In this document: positions 11,506 through 24,200 of the stretch, in pieces
Numbering within the stretch: the stretch's first letter is position 1
Layout of the letters: each line of letters opens with the position of its first letter
Assembly (NCBI GenBank): GCA_022113835.1
Contig: JAILWY010000026.1
Span: forward strand, 14,349,001-14,413,000
Length of the DNA stretch: 64,000 nt
Direction of reading: 5' to 3'
From: Atopsyche davidsoni
Taxonomy: Eukaryota > Arthropoda > Insecta > Trichoptera > Hydrobiosidae
Program-made: the position numbers and the translations under genes
Notes under the pieces: generated by a model
Told to the model about the DNA's origin: nothing
Seen by the model: only the letters and a program-made list of their open reading frames with translations
The model's database searches: none

Positions 11506-12639
11506 TTGATCTTGGCCTATTTGAAAGTGTGATAATTTACTATGGGTGGTGTGATTAATATATATTACGATGTCTTTAGACAGTAAATATATAATGTTAT
11601 GTATATCTTCTTTCAAGGTACTTTTTTTTATTATTGAAAGCTTTATATATGACTGCATTAAGACATTTTCATTAATCAATGTTTAAAGTATGGGTTCTAT
11701 TATGAAATATAATTTTAATTACTACTACCCTCTACACTGAAAAGAATCATCTCAACATTCCTAATGTTTTTTTAGATAATATTAATATCAAATTTAAAAA
11801 AAAAATTATATAACAAGACTTTTTTAAATGCAAATTTTTTCTCTCACAGCCAAATATTAAATTATCTGCTGCTAAATTTACTGCGCATTTTTAGTCACTT
11901 CTTTTTAACAGTGTTGATATGTATTTACTATAATATATTTCTACTAAAAATAAATTAAGTATATTATACTTTTATTTATTTTTTAAATAAATTGTTTTAA
12001 TAAACTAAATGATAGACATAATTAAATTTTTCATAGCATTAAATCCTCTGCCATTTTGAATTTATCCTATCTTCTACGTTTTATTAATTTAATCCAGATT
12101 TAATACCTTGAAGGTACAGAAAAAATAAATGGTGTTCAGGTTAATATTCAAATTACTAAACTGGCCATTTTTATGCAATATTTTTTACTTGCTCATAAGT
12201 TTGCCAAATTGGAAATACGTTTAATGGTGCCATAAGTTTTGTGATTATTGCTCATATATAATATATACAATAAAATACCCGCAAATTATTAGATATCTTT
12301 CATGCGGTGCCAATATATCTTCTTGTGTAAAATTTCAACACAACCTACATATTTATACTGACCGTGTTCAGTGTCTGTGGTTTTAAGACGAGGATAATAA
12401 TATTTATAGTTTTGATTATGAGCCATATGACCCGTAGCCATAGGGATGTAATTGCAATATCAAGTTGCCATGATTTGTGATAATTTAGCTCGCTTGTTTC
12501 TTAACATCTTATACGGTCATTTGCCAATGCAGGTTAGATGACATTTTTGCCTGATTTCTTTGCCTTTCTTTAGTAAATGACTTCATAGATTGGTCTATGC
12601 TTTTACCCGTTGATAGTCTTAAAGAATTTTTTTTACATG

Positions 12640-12700
12640 TGCATTTTACATGTGTATTTTACATTTGCATATTTTACTTGTGCATTTTATACATTTTTGG
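12640..12700 (+). repeat. Degenerate 13-15 bp tandem repeat
   Basis: About four diverged copies of a unit like ACATGTGCATTTT stand in a row (ACATGTGCATTTTACATGTG, then TATTTTACATTTGCATATTT). It is AT-rich, without coding potential. Confidence 0.6.
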
Positions 12701-13571
12701 GTGCGCTTTGGTCTGAAGTTTATGTGTTATTATAAATTGTGTCTAGGATAAATAAATGATAAAATGAGTTTTGTAAATTGAATCATTGTATAAATTTTTT
12801 CATATAATTTATGCATTATATGCATATTTGCTCACATTAACTTTTGATTTTGTGCCGAAGAATAATAAGCACACTTGATGAGCAGTGAACAGATTTAATT
12901 TGGAATTTATGAAATAAGGTACTGTGCTTAAAAATATTAGTAAACATCACTTAATATCTGTGTTTCGCCGGTATTCGGAGATGGTCATTTTAAAGAACAC
13001 ATTTTAAGTCATGTGGAAAAAAGCCATAATTTTGTGCATTAAAGGTTTTATTTTTTGTTTGACCAAGGTGTACCTAAGGGTGGACTTAGTCACATCCATC
13101 AAGGGGTCCTAGAGGCCGTTAAAAGATGTTGCGATAAATATTAATCTTTAAATATCAACAATACTTTTCATAAATTTTACTTAAAAGCATTACTTGAACA
13201 TGGTTCATTCCGCTGCCTTTATGTAGCGTTTTAGATTTTTAAAATAATTACAATAGTTAAGCCATATATTGCATTTGAATTTTAATAAAATTTATGATAA
13301 AAACATTATTTTGTTAAATTACGTATAATGATTGTTTTTACTAGGTTTACAAATATTGTGACGTATTGTAATAAATTGCAATATTTTTGGGGTGTAATTG
13401 TGCTTTTGAATTACTTTTGATGTTTCATTCTTCAAAAATTATAAGATTGTTATTTTTATTCACAGTTTTGGAAGTTAGGTATTTTCAGTATTGTACTAAG
13501 ATCTTTTGTTTACACCTCTCAATAATGTGCCAATGTAAGAATTTACGTAAGAATTCAACATTAATTTAGTT

Positions 13572-13609
13572 AGATTTTCAGTTTATCTTACAAGATAAAC
13601 TGAAAATCT
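13572..13609. repeat. 18-bp perfect inverted repeat with 2-nt centre
   Basis: Arm AGATTTTCAGTTTATCTT (13572-13589) is exactly mirrored by its reverse complement at 13592-13609, with AC between. It could form a cruciform or a tight hairpin, or be the fused ends of a deleted element. It is followed by neither a T-run nor a gene. Confidence 0.85.
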
Positions 13610-16600
13610 GGGTTGTCACACCGTTTTTCAAAAACATACTATACCATTTTTTATAAAAACCATAAGCTATGTATTTTCGTTTTAGACAAATAAAATTTTG
13701 TTTATTTTTCTCAAATTTCGAAAAATTGTTTACATATTTTTTAAATAACAAAATCACCATACCTCAATTTAAAGGTCGATGTCATCTATAGCTTTTTAAA
13801 AATGACTTTAGTTATAATGATAGATGAAAAGTACCAAAAACGGGTAAGTTGTATTTTACACTGATCAACATTTATTGGGAGGTGAAAATAAAGACCCAAA
13901 ATATAGTTATTTATATTAGAAATTACTCATCAACAAAATTTAGTGACGCATCGTGTACCTCCAATACCTACAGTGTATGTATATTTACAACAAATTGTGT
14001 AGGTATTTATTTCTAAAATAAATTTTAACATAATTCATTTAACCATTCGACCATTTACATTCTATTTTTCATGGTTAAAATATTATAACAAATAAAAATA
14101 TCTAAAAAGACAAATTCAATTAATATTACATAAAAAATATAACCGACAGATTAGTTTAGAGTTAAATGATAAAAGTGCTTTGAAATATCATTTAGAAAAT
14201 ATAATAATTACATGAAATGTTCTATTAAAATCTAACATAATTTAAGATAAAACATGTACCCTGGAGGTAGTAATGTGTATTTGAAATTACCTAGATAAAA
14301 TATGTGTTTACTATATTTTTTTCCATCTTTATTTCCTATTTGTTGTAAATTTATTTAATACTCATCAAGTACCTACTCAACCAATTGGTATTACTTAAAA
14401 GCAATAGTTCTAAGTAGTTTTAAAATAAAATAAGAGAGACCTATCAAAACATCTGACCATGTCATGTGATTTGAGTCAATCTTTTTATTGCATTTATTGT
14501 GTAATATATAGTGATAGTTTTTTTTTCAATTATTAACTATCTTTAAATTTGCGAATTTTTAATATTCCAATGTGACATCTCAGAACTCACTATTTTACAA
14601 CACGTCTTTTTTGCAAATTTTCGTTTTACTTAATTCCATTTCAATGCTTTTCGTTATTTGAAATTGTAAAATATCATTGTTGCGGCGTTGATACCTGTTA
14701 AGTGGATTGACCTGTTAACTCGGTGGTCAGAACCGTAAATTCCTAATTGAGAGTTCGTTAAGATCCACATTCAAACAAAGAAATCCCAAACTGATATGAT
14801 AAGACATGCTTGAGTTTGCATAGTCAAGTATACTTTGTAGACATAAAATGTGTCTGTACAAATACTTATTTTCAGGTTCGGTGCTTTTAATGCTGCAAGA
14901 TCCAATTCACAGATATTTAATAATATCGGTGAATTGTTTTATATTTTTAATGAAACACAGGTGCATTTGATAAACTGAATAAAGACAGCTTTTTATACCA
15001 TTAAATATGTGAAATAAAAAACTTGACAGGTATCATCCGTACAATATTAAATTGATTTTTGTTAATATGTATTAATAGTTATAAAGAAGAGTATGTGATG
15101 CCTACCAAAGTTTTGTGATTGAAGTGCTTAATTGTATTTATCAGATATATTCTGAGTAATTCTTATTTTTCACTAAAAATGTCAGTACTAGAATGATTCA
15201 TTCATCCTAACCACATGTTACAATTATATCAAGTTGTATTCCGCCTTTATTATTATATATAGTCTTTATTATATTTTATGTTACAAGGTTAGCACAATAA
15301 TGTCAATTAATTTTTTAAACTTATTTTTACTAGCTTGATTTCATTTGATATTATTAATGTGTACATTAACATTATCAATAGTTATGGAGACAAGTCGCTT
15401 TGCACTGAAACTGGTCAATTATTAGCTAGATATGTCAGACTTCAGGACACTATAAATTGAGCTTACCGTTTCTTGATTGGTCTATGAAAAAAAAAGTTTT
15501 TTCAGTTAACAAATCAATAAACTTTTGTTTCATGGCTGCTCTTTTCCCCTTGTATTTAACTATACAATTAAACTATGTCAGAAATATAAAGCTATTTTTT
15601 TTAAAATCAACATATCGCCAAGTGTCTCTATCTTGAAAGGTGCATGCATTATTATCGTATGTATAAAAACAAAATAACAAGATGACGACCAATGGTATGT
15701 TATTAAATGATGTGTTTGATATTTTTATTTATTGTTGCAAGTGTTCTTGTCTCATCCGTATTTTCACTAAAGAACAAATAGAGTGATATTATTTTATAAA
15801 ATTAAAATACTTTATTTTTTGATACTGCACTTTACATAACTTTTATTTTATTAGTTGTTAGTTGCACATATAATATAGATTTTATTTGGTCATTATAATG
15901 GTAATGATGTGAAACAAATCAGTTAGGTTAAAAATTTTAGGAGATGAGCGTTTCGTATGTTGCTTTCTTTCTCGATATATTTAGGTATTTGAGACTTAGT
16001 GTGTGATAAATGTTGAACAATATTGTGTTTGCACGAGTTATGCGTGAATATTTGATTCTAATATTTATCTAAAATGAATCTTTTGGTAACTTTTCAATCT
16101 TTGAAGTTTTTGTATAGCTTTATAAATTTTCGGGGGACACTATTGTATTCATTTTCTAAAGTCAGTCAGAAACAAACATTATCTAAAGAATATGTGTTTT
16201 GTGTTCTTTAATTTTATTTTTGTTTCTGGCAGGCTATGTAAAATTGGTGAAGAGTTTTTAACATCCTGAGATTTGACAAAGTGTTAAAATTATTTATATT
16301 ATCGTGGGTGTTTGTTGGAATTATAATCTATGTATTAACTTTCACAGAAATTATTATAAAGTGTTGAATACGCAGCTGTTAGTCAGATGATAGTTAAAAA
16401 ATTTAGAAAATATTAATTTTGTCTTAAAACAAAGTATTTTTAATGTAACGTTAAATATAATATTATATTTCTGATTTTCTAATACTAAAATGATATTCTT
16501 AAATTCACATAATATTTTTAACTATCATGAAGTAAACATGTTAATCTTTTTAATATGAACCCAACATTTTTGGCACAACTGTCGTTATTTCGATAACGTT

Positions 16601-17862
16601 AAATTTGTTATAGCAGCGACCAGCTGTTGTTATATTTATGAAAAGTTATTTTGGAAACATTATTTTCCTTTATGAGATATCAAAACCAATGTAATATAAA
16701 AGTGTATTTTTCATTTTTGTGATTGTAAAAAACTGACAATCATTCTCAAAACCAAATGTTTATCTTAACTTAGATTATCAATTTTCTAATTTCTTACTAT
16801 AGAGCAATGTTTCTATCTTCTGTAATGATATTTATTAGAATTTTGTATTATTTCAGAAAAGTAATAGTTTTTAGTCAAAAAAAAATGACAAGTGATATTA
16901 ATTTACTGTCAGTTCAGTCGCTATCAGATTTTCATTGATAATTATATTATGTTACCATATTTTCATTATTCACAAAAAAAATTAGTCATTGATTGTGTAG
17001 AGCACTGTGCACTTAGTAATGCTATGTTTCGTTAAACGTGATGTCCCTATTTAAAATAATTACGTTAAAAAATATATTTTTAAAATATTCAACATTGTTT
17101 TATTTTATTGTCTCTCGTTAGTGGATATTAAGATCTAGAATTGAGAAATTTATGATGTATTTAATGTGTTTTGAAATAATGCCAAACAAATTCTTACAAC
17201 ATTCAAATTACCGCAGCAAAATACTACGTGATATATGGGCCTATCAAGTAATGGAGGAAAATAACTTGTACTGTTTTATTTTTTCTTGTACTCTTCTCTC
17301 GGTGGAGTTATTTTTATGGAGGGGACTTACCTCCTGCACTTTCATAAAATTGTTTTTTTATGTTTAAAGACTGTGTACTTGCAGAATGTTAAAAAACAAT
17401 TATAAATACAACCATGAACAAAATTGTTACACAGTATGCATGAGATATTTATGACGAGTGTGTTTAAATAAGTATATAATAAAAATAAAAGTCTTTTAGC
17501 ACTGGTTGAAAATTCTATCAAGTAGACTTTGTTTATACAGATTTGTTTATGATCCACAAATGGTATGTAAAGCATATTCAAATAACTTTTAATGTTTACC
17601 TTCAAAAAACTATTTAAATCATTTATTTATTGTCGCCTTTATCACACATCTTCAGTACACCTAGAAGTTCTTCACAATTTGATTAGTAAATTAAATAAAT
17701 GTACTGTGTGTCATGGCACCTTTTAACTGTAAATCGCTAAGGAAGTAATTTAATCATAGGGTGTATGGTTCCACTTGTATATTTCCATTAACCTCGTGTG
17801 ATATAATCTCTCGAACAGAAGATAATTAAAACACAAGGAAGTATGCACCTTTTTTAAATAAA

Positions 17863-17868
17863 TTTATT
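17863..17868 (-). terminator. Likely poly(A) signal of the troponin C gene
   Basis: On the minus strand this reads AATAAA and lies about 380 nt after the troponin C stop codon. It is the proposed 3' end of the transcript. Other AT-rich matches exist nearby, including an AATAAA that overlaps the stop codon region, so the used site is uncertain. Confidence 0.4.
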
Positions 17869-18247
17869 ATTGAATTATGTATAGATAAAAAAGTATGATG
17901 CAGTTTGTACAAATTACATTTGTATTTATGAAGATTGTTCAACCATGGAATATTGTGTTTTTACTGAATATGATTTACAGAATTCACAAGATATGTAATA
18001 GCAATAATACAATTAATGTACAGCTGGTATAGACAATTAAATTAGTATTAATGTGTGAGACTCGGTGTGTGCTATTAGATGTATTGTGTCTGCGTGCATG
18101 TGAGTAGTGTCCGTGTGTGACCTTGTATAGTAAAGATGCTTCTGTTGAATGATGAAAAATGTTTCACAAAGAAATCAGCAGTGAAAAATTAAAAAAAACT
18201 TAAAATGTAATCTTAGCCTAAATATAATAAAACTCCATCTTCTTTAT

Positions 18248-21200
18248 TTATTCTCCAGTCATCATCTCCATGAATTCTGTAGAGAAAAAAATAATTAGAA
18301 ATAATTGACATTATATTGATTGGAAAAAATATTTTTTGAAGATGTACACTTCATATTTGACTAATGCTAGTTATCAATGATTTTATATTCATTACATTTT
18401 GCAAGAGTTGATAGCAAATTAATGATAGTAAGTTCTTTGAAAGCACTGAGAGTGCTTACTCACCATCAAAGTCTACGGTTCCTGAGCCGTCAGAGTCAAT
18501 CTCCTCAATCATCATGTCCAACTCAATATCAGTGAGCTGGTCATCAAGTTCCTTGAGGATTTCCTTGAGGCAGGAGGTGGGGATGTAACCATTACCTGGT
18601 TAAAAAAAAATATGTTGAAACTGATTCTATGCAGGAAATATAATACACTCAATACAATGCAATTTTTATGAACCACATCTGTAACTAATCTTGCCACATA
18701 TTTATAAAATATAAATTATATTACAGTAAATAAATAAAAAGGTTAATTGAAATGTTGACTGCAACTATAAACATTCAATAATCAACTAGCAGCCTAGTAA
18801 GCGCACTGTGAATAAAACATTCAACCCACAATTTAATTTATTTTGGCTGTGGTGCAAGACAGTTCTAAAATAACTCATACAGTACATTGCAATAGTCCAG
18901 GTATTAAGACTAAGGCAGTCGTAGGATGAAGAAGGTATATATATAAATATATTTTATAGTTGATTAATAGGACCAACCTTCCTTGTCGTATAGCCGGAAG
19001 GCTTCACGCAGTTCCTTTTGCATGGCTTCAGCATCCTCTTCAACAATGAACTTGGCTGCAAGAGTCACGAACTCGTCGAACTCCAGGCGGCCAGATTCTG
19101 AATAGTACAAAAATTTGTAGAATGACTTTTAAGGCTCAGAGTAAAAAATCCATAAATGTTGTGAATACTAACATACTGGAATAATACGTTATATATATAA
19201 TATATACATGACTCTTGGTAAGTTTCTTATGTCATATTTGATTTTTTACTTTCAATCTAGTGATCTAGTGTGGGTTATGTCTTCACACACTGTTTATAAA
19301 TGAGATGAAATATTTATAGTTGAAGATTTGTTTACAATAAATTTTACTGAATATTAAATTTTGAAATAATAAATAACACGCCTTGGCCATAATAAAGCCA
19401 CATGGCCTATATAGTACACTAAAAAATGGCTACGCATCAAGTAAAATGCTATTTTTGAAGCAAAGAAAATCCTTCTTTGACCGCTATATGTTAATTTTGT
19501 GATATGTGAATTTGATGATACTGAACTATGTGTCTTTAAACCTTTAAAATTAAAATAAATATTTAGTACTTTAGCCTTAAAGTTCTATTTTTTTTTTTCT
19601 ATAAGGGGTTCTTGTAAGTTTTTATTAACATGTGCATTCATTTAGCAACACAAATTCATGTAAAATTGTTCAAATCTTACTTGTTCGTGAATTTTCTATT
19701 CATTGGTATTTTCAACGGGTTTATAACTGTATACAAGTGTACTTGAAATTGATATTTATTTTTAGCACATCAGTTGATATGATTAAAGGAAAGGAGATAC
19801 TCACTGTCAGCGTCAACTTCCTCAATGAGCTCCTCAAGGATGCGCTTGTTGAAGGGCTGACCCATGAGGCGTAGGATGTCAGCCACCATGTCACATGGGA
19901 TACTGCCAGACTTATCACGGTCGAAACCGCTGAAAGCCTTCTGCAAGACTGAAATCAAACAATAAAAAATACATATATGAATAAAAAAAATGATTTGTTT
20001 TATAAGTTGATAAGTTTTACAATATCATAAAATAATATTGCATTTTAAAAATTTTCAAAATACCTACATGGCAGTGTGATAATTGTCACAAAAATATAAA
20101 ACTGTTTGGTATGGATTCTTAAGTATTAAAACATCAGTGATGCGGTGCGGTCGAGTGCTTGTTGGTTATTTCGGCATCGCGCTCATCACTCTCTAAAACT
20201 ATCTAAAAGTTACTTAATTTTGACGTTTATTGATAATAAAGGCGAGCGGTTGGCAAATTATTGAAATTCCGCCCGTTAATTTCCCCGCCGACAAGTTGTA
20301 CACTGAATTGACAAATAGCCGCCTAGGGTCGCACAATTTTCAGTTGTGACCACGAAGGAGAGTGGACAACCCCCTTCACCCCTACGCACCCCTGTCCCAC
20401 CCATGAATGGATTTCTTTGACGTCAGCTATGTGCAGAAGCTGTCTGAAGGTAAATTTATGACTTTTGTACGAACGTATACTTTTTGTTACATGGTTTTGG
20501 CTATAAATTATTATTTGTAAGACTTTGAAAAACATTTTCACTGTATACCTCAGCGTTTGCAGGGATCTCGCGAATCGCACGAATCGCTTGATTTTTGGCG
20601 TGTCACATTCCCACTCGATTTTCCGGTCCGATGAGTACGCTTGAAAATAAATTACAGTTGCAAATTCCCAGCGGCTCTCTATCCGAATGTTGTAGTGTTG
20701 TGAAAATCGAGTGTGTGTGTTTTTTTTTTTTTCAGAAGTTCTCGGCGAAACATACATGACTTATTATTTATAGGTCGGCTCCAGAAACCTCGAATAGAGG
20801 CCAATGAAAGTGAGATGGCCAAAAAAGATAGCGGGTGGAAAGCGAAAACGATCGGAATAATGTACTGGCCACGTGCAGAGCGTGGGCTGGCGAATACTGT
20901 GCAGGAGCGAGTGCATGAGTCACCTCAAATGAAAGGTAAATATTACTTTAAGAATATATTTTATATTGAGATGCACTGGCCTTTTGCCACCTTTAGACGT
21001 CAGTAGTGAAACAATTATTTTAGATCAGGAATCTCCAGTCAAGGAGTCCGATGCTCTTGATACGTATTTGGTAGACAACAACTCTAGTGTAGCAATATTA
21101 ATTTTAAAAACCTTTAAATTATTTGTATTTGTCCGTGTACTTACTATTCCTGAAACTCATGTACACGTTCATGGTAAAGTAGAGTAAATAGTCACCATAC

Positions 21201-24200
21201 GCCCTACCCTTACCGCAAATGTAGTTGTTTGTGAAGCTATTTTATACTCGCCGTATTCAAAAATACAACAGTCCGAATTAGAAACTGTGAAACTTTGTAA
21301 TGTTTGGAATTTCACCATTGTTCTGCTGCTACAATCTAATGAAAACAGTCGAGTCAATAAAAAGTATGCAAATACTCTACTAGTGTAAACTAGGCTCAAT
21401 ACAGTTCTTCATTGAGACCGTGACCCAAAATATAGGCACATCTCCAGCCAGCTTTAATGGCAATTTCTTTCGGTTTTTTTTTTAATTACCTTCCGGTTAA
21501 ATGGCTTAATGCATGACGGAAATATTCTTCTCTTATTTGCGTTGTAGTGCCACTGGTCGACTGGCTCGCGCCAAGAAGTCTGGCAAGAACCCAATTGGGT
21601 TTTACCTGCTTAATACACTTCAATAATAAAAAAAACGAATGAATGACATCGTTCGTATGAACTGATGAGTCGACATTCGAAGAGTAATATGGAAATCATC
21701 GAGACATCTCAACCGATATATTAACGACAAAAACAAAGAGTTATAAATTTGTTCCATCAAAATATGATTGATCAAATACGTATTTTTTTTATTTTTATAA
21801 ATTTGCTATAGTTCTATTGTTGATCCTAAAGTATTGTCGTGTCGAATCTGGCAGTTCGCAACGGTTTAAGTAAATAAGGCTAAATTTAGTCGAAGTGGTT
21901 TCTGCGGTCTGATTGTAACCGGTTGTATCCTCGGGAGTCGCCAGCTCCCTGGGCGTCCCCGGCGGTGTCATTGGCCGGTGCAGCAAGCAGCTGCAAGGAC
22001 GGAAATACTGCGGCAGCTCCGCCGCCCTATAAATACATCCATCAACAAATATGGGAGACTCGGTCGGCCACGCACGCTGCCGCCGCGCGTCCTTGCTATT
22101 GAAAACCATCCCTGGTCTATGCTTTCAGCGACTCACCGAACACACATGCTGAACGTGCAATAACACAACCGATTCTCTTCCATACAGTAGACTCCCTGAA
22201 CCTGCATTCGAAAACTAGTACAGTCAAACCGGCATCGACTAGCTCGAATACTGCGTGGGTACGGTCAGTCCAGCAGGTTGTGCGGTGCGTGACGTCATTT
22301 CCGGCCGCTCAAACGGCCGTTTAAATTGGGGAAATGCCGCAGCGAGTGACATCAAAAGAGCTGGCTGCGAATCTCGCAGGAAGCGGGACATCCGATACGG
22401 CCAGCGGAACGGAAATAATGCGACGAAGTTCTTTGTATCGCCCGAGGAAATTTATAGGCCCGTAGCTGGTGCAGCAGGGGACCTCTCCCGCAAATAGCGC
22501 CGGCCTGGTCTGTCGCGAGCCGGATCCGACCGCCTGACTCCTCGTCCAGTCGATCAATTAAAATACCACGACCGGTCATATTTTTCATTGTAATCTCTGA
22601 CATCTAATTCCGTTGGTTCTTCCATTTTGATGCCAGCGGATAAATGTCCGATCGCAACAACAGTCGACATAAGAATTGACCTGGCTGTGAGTCTCGAGCA
22701 ATAGCAAATACTGTGGAATAAATAAAAAATAATAACTTGCGTGCAGTGCTGTGCCTTACTCGTAAAATTCTGCTAACTTAAATAGAAGATAGCTAACTTT
22801 TTTCTTTTTGAGATATTTATTCTGATACTGACCCCCCCCCCCCCCCTCCCCCGATGCTTTTCTTCCACACTTTTAATTGACTAAAATGAGAGATATATTG
22901 CAAATCTTATAATTTATAAAAGCGTGAGGTAGTTTCAGGCTCAAAACGCAATGAAAGTCAGCGGGTGTGCGAGCTCCGATGTGCCAATAAAACAGATATA
23001 CCGTATATCTTAGAATTAGTTTGTCGTTAAACTTAAATAGCTTTGTTTTACAACCTATAAAATATTATTTATAACCGTAGTAAAGTTTTGCAATGAAATT
23101 TCCGGTGCTTCTGATAAAAATCATTTTCGCGGACAGGACCGTCTTGTCCACTCTGGTGTTTGATTTCGATTCGTGATTTACGGACGCCCGCGCTGTCCGT
23201 CCATTAGCCGCCACTAATGAATAAAAACGTGTCAGTTTCAGGATAATTAGACCAGGGAAGTTTATGATTTGACCTAGATACTTTTGTAGCTTAAAACAAA
23301 CCAGTATAAATAGGAAAATCGTGAAATGAGTTAAGTTTAAAATCTCATTGGAAACCTATTTATTCTGATAAATAGTCGCGAGGAAAAATTTAATGGGAAA
23401 CCTACACTTTCGTACTGTAACAAACGAGTTGTGACTTTTTATATAAAGATTTTTATATTTTCAATAGTAGCGTAGTACGTGTGAATTAGATCTAATCGAT
23501 ATTTATATGGTCGATATTCTGTGAGTATACTATGATGGCAATATATAAAAAAATTCCGCGTGTCTAACTATAATAATTTGATCAAGCATCCGTATATCCT
23601 TATTAAATATTTATAGAAAAAAAAACTAAAGTCAAAATTGATTTCTCAGTGTGTTTATTTGATTTTATTCTGTGTTAAGCAAGTGAGAGCCACTTGTATC
23701 GCGTTTGTGCTGAAGTCGCCCGTCAGATCGCGAATCATTGCGGAGCTTCCCCGCATCCGCGCCTCGGCTTGTAAACAATGAAAAACGGTTTGTAAACTAA
23801 AAATATAACGCGAGTAAAATAAACAATGATTTCTTTCATAAATAATCGCCCTCTGTAATGATGAAAATGCTGGAAATAGAAGCAGTTTCGGTTGCGCTAC
23901 GTGCCGAGCTGCTGAGAGCGTTCCCGGCCAGCCGCCTTCCCAAGCTCCTCGGGAAAACAGCTGTAAAACGGTTTCATATCAATTATATTGTTTTAGAATC
24001 GCGTAACTCGGATCTTTAAGTACTTTTGCGTGTTGATGAAGTATCGCCCGCCCGATTTCTAGAAGTTTCCATGTATAATATAATACAATCAGAATCAGAA
24101 AGCAAAAAGCATATTTCCTAGCAACACATCCGTCAGCAGTGTCTGTCAAAAGAGGGTGACATATAAATTTTGTAAAACGTGTAAAATATTGAGATAACCT

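Larger units (their letters stand above)
10808..17862. other. AT-rich intergenic region without recognisable genes
   Basis: About 7 kb of very AT-rich DNA between the SPIN90 gene and the troponin C 3' end. ORFs are short, AT-biased and lack splice context. Identifiable items are listed separately: a degraded retroelement-like piece near 11.2-11.5 kb, a degenerate short tandem repeat near 12.65 kb, and an 18-bp perfect palindrome at 13.57 kb. Part of the left end may be SPIN90 3' UTR. Confidence 0.5.

Noticed and set aside
20323..20757. 144-codon minus-strand ORF in the troponin C intron
   Set aside because: It is antisense to better splice-supported segments, lacks a domain, and its N-terminal Phe/Lys run is the translated T-tract of an acceptor.
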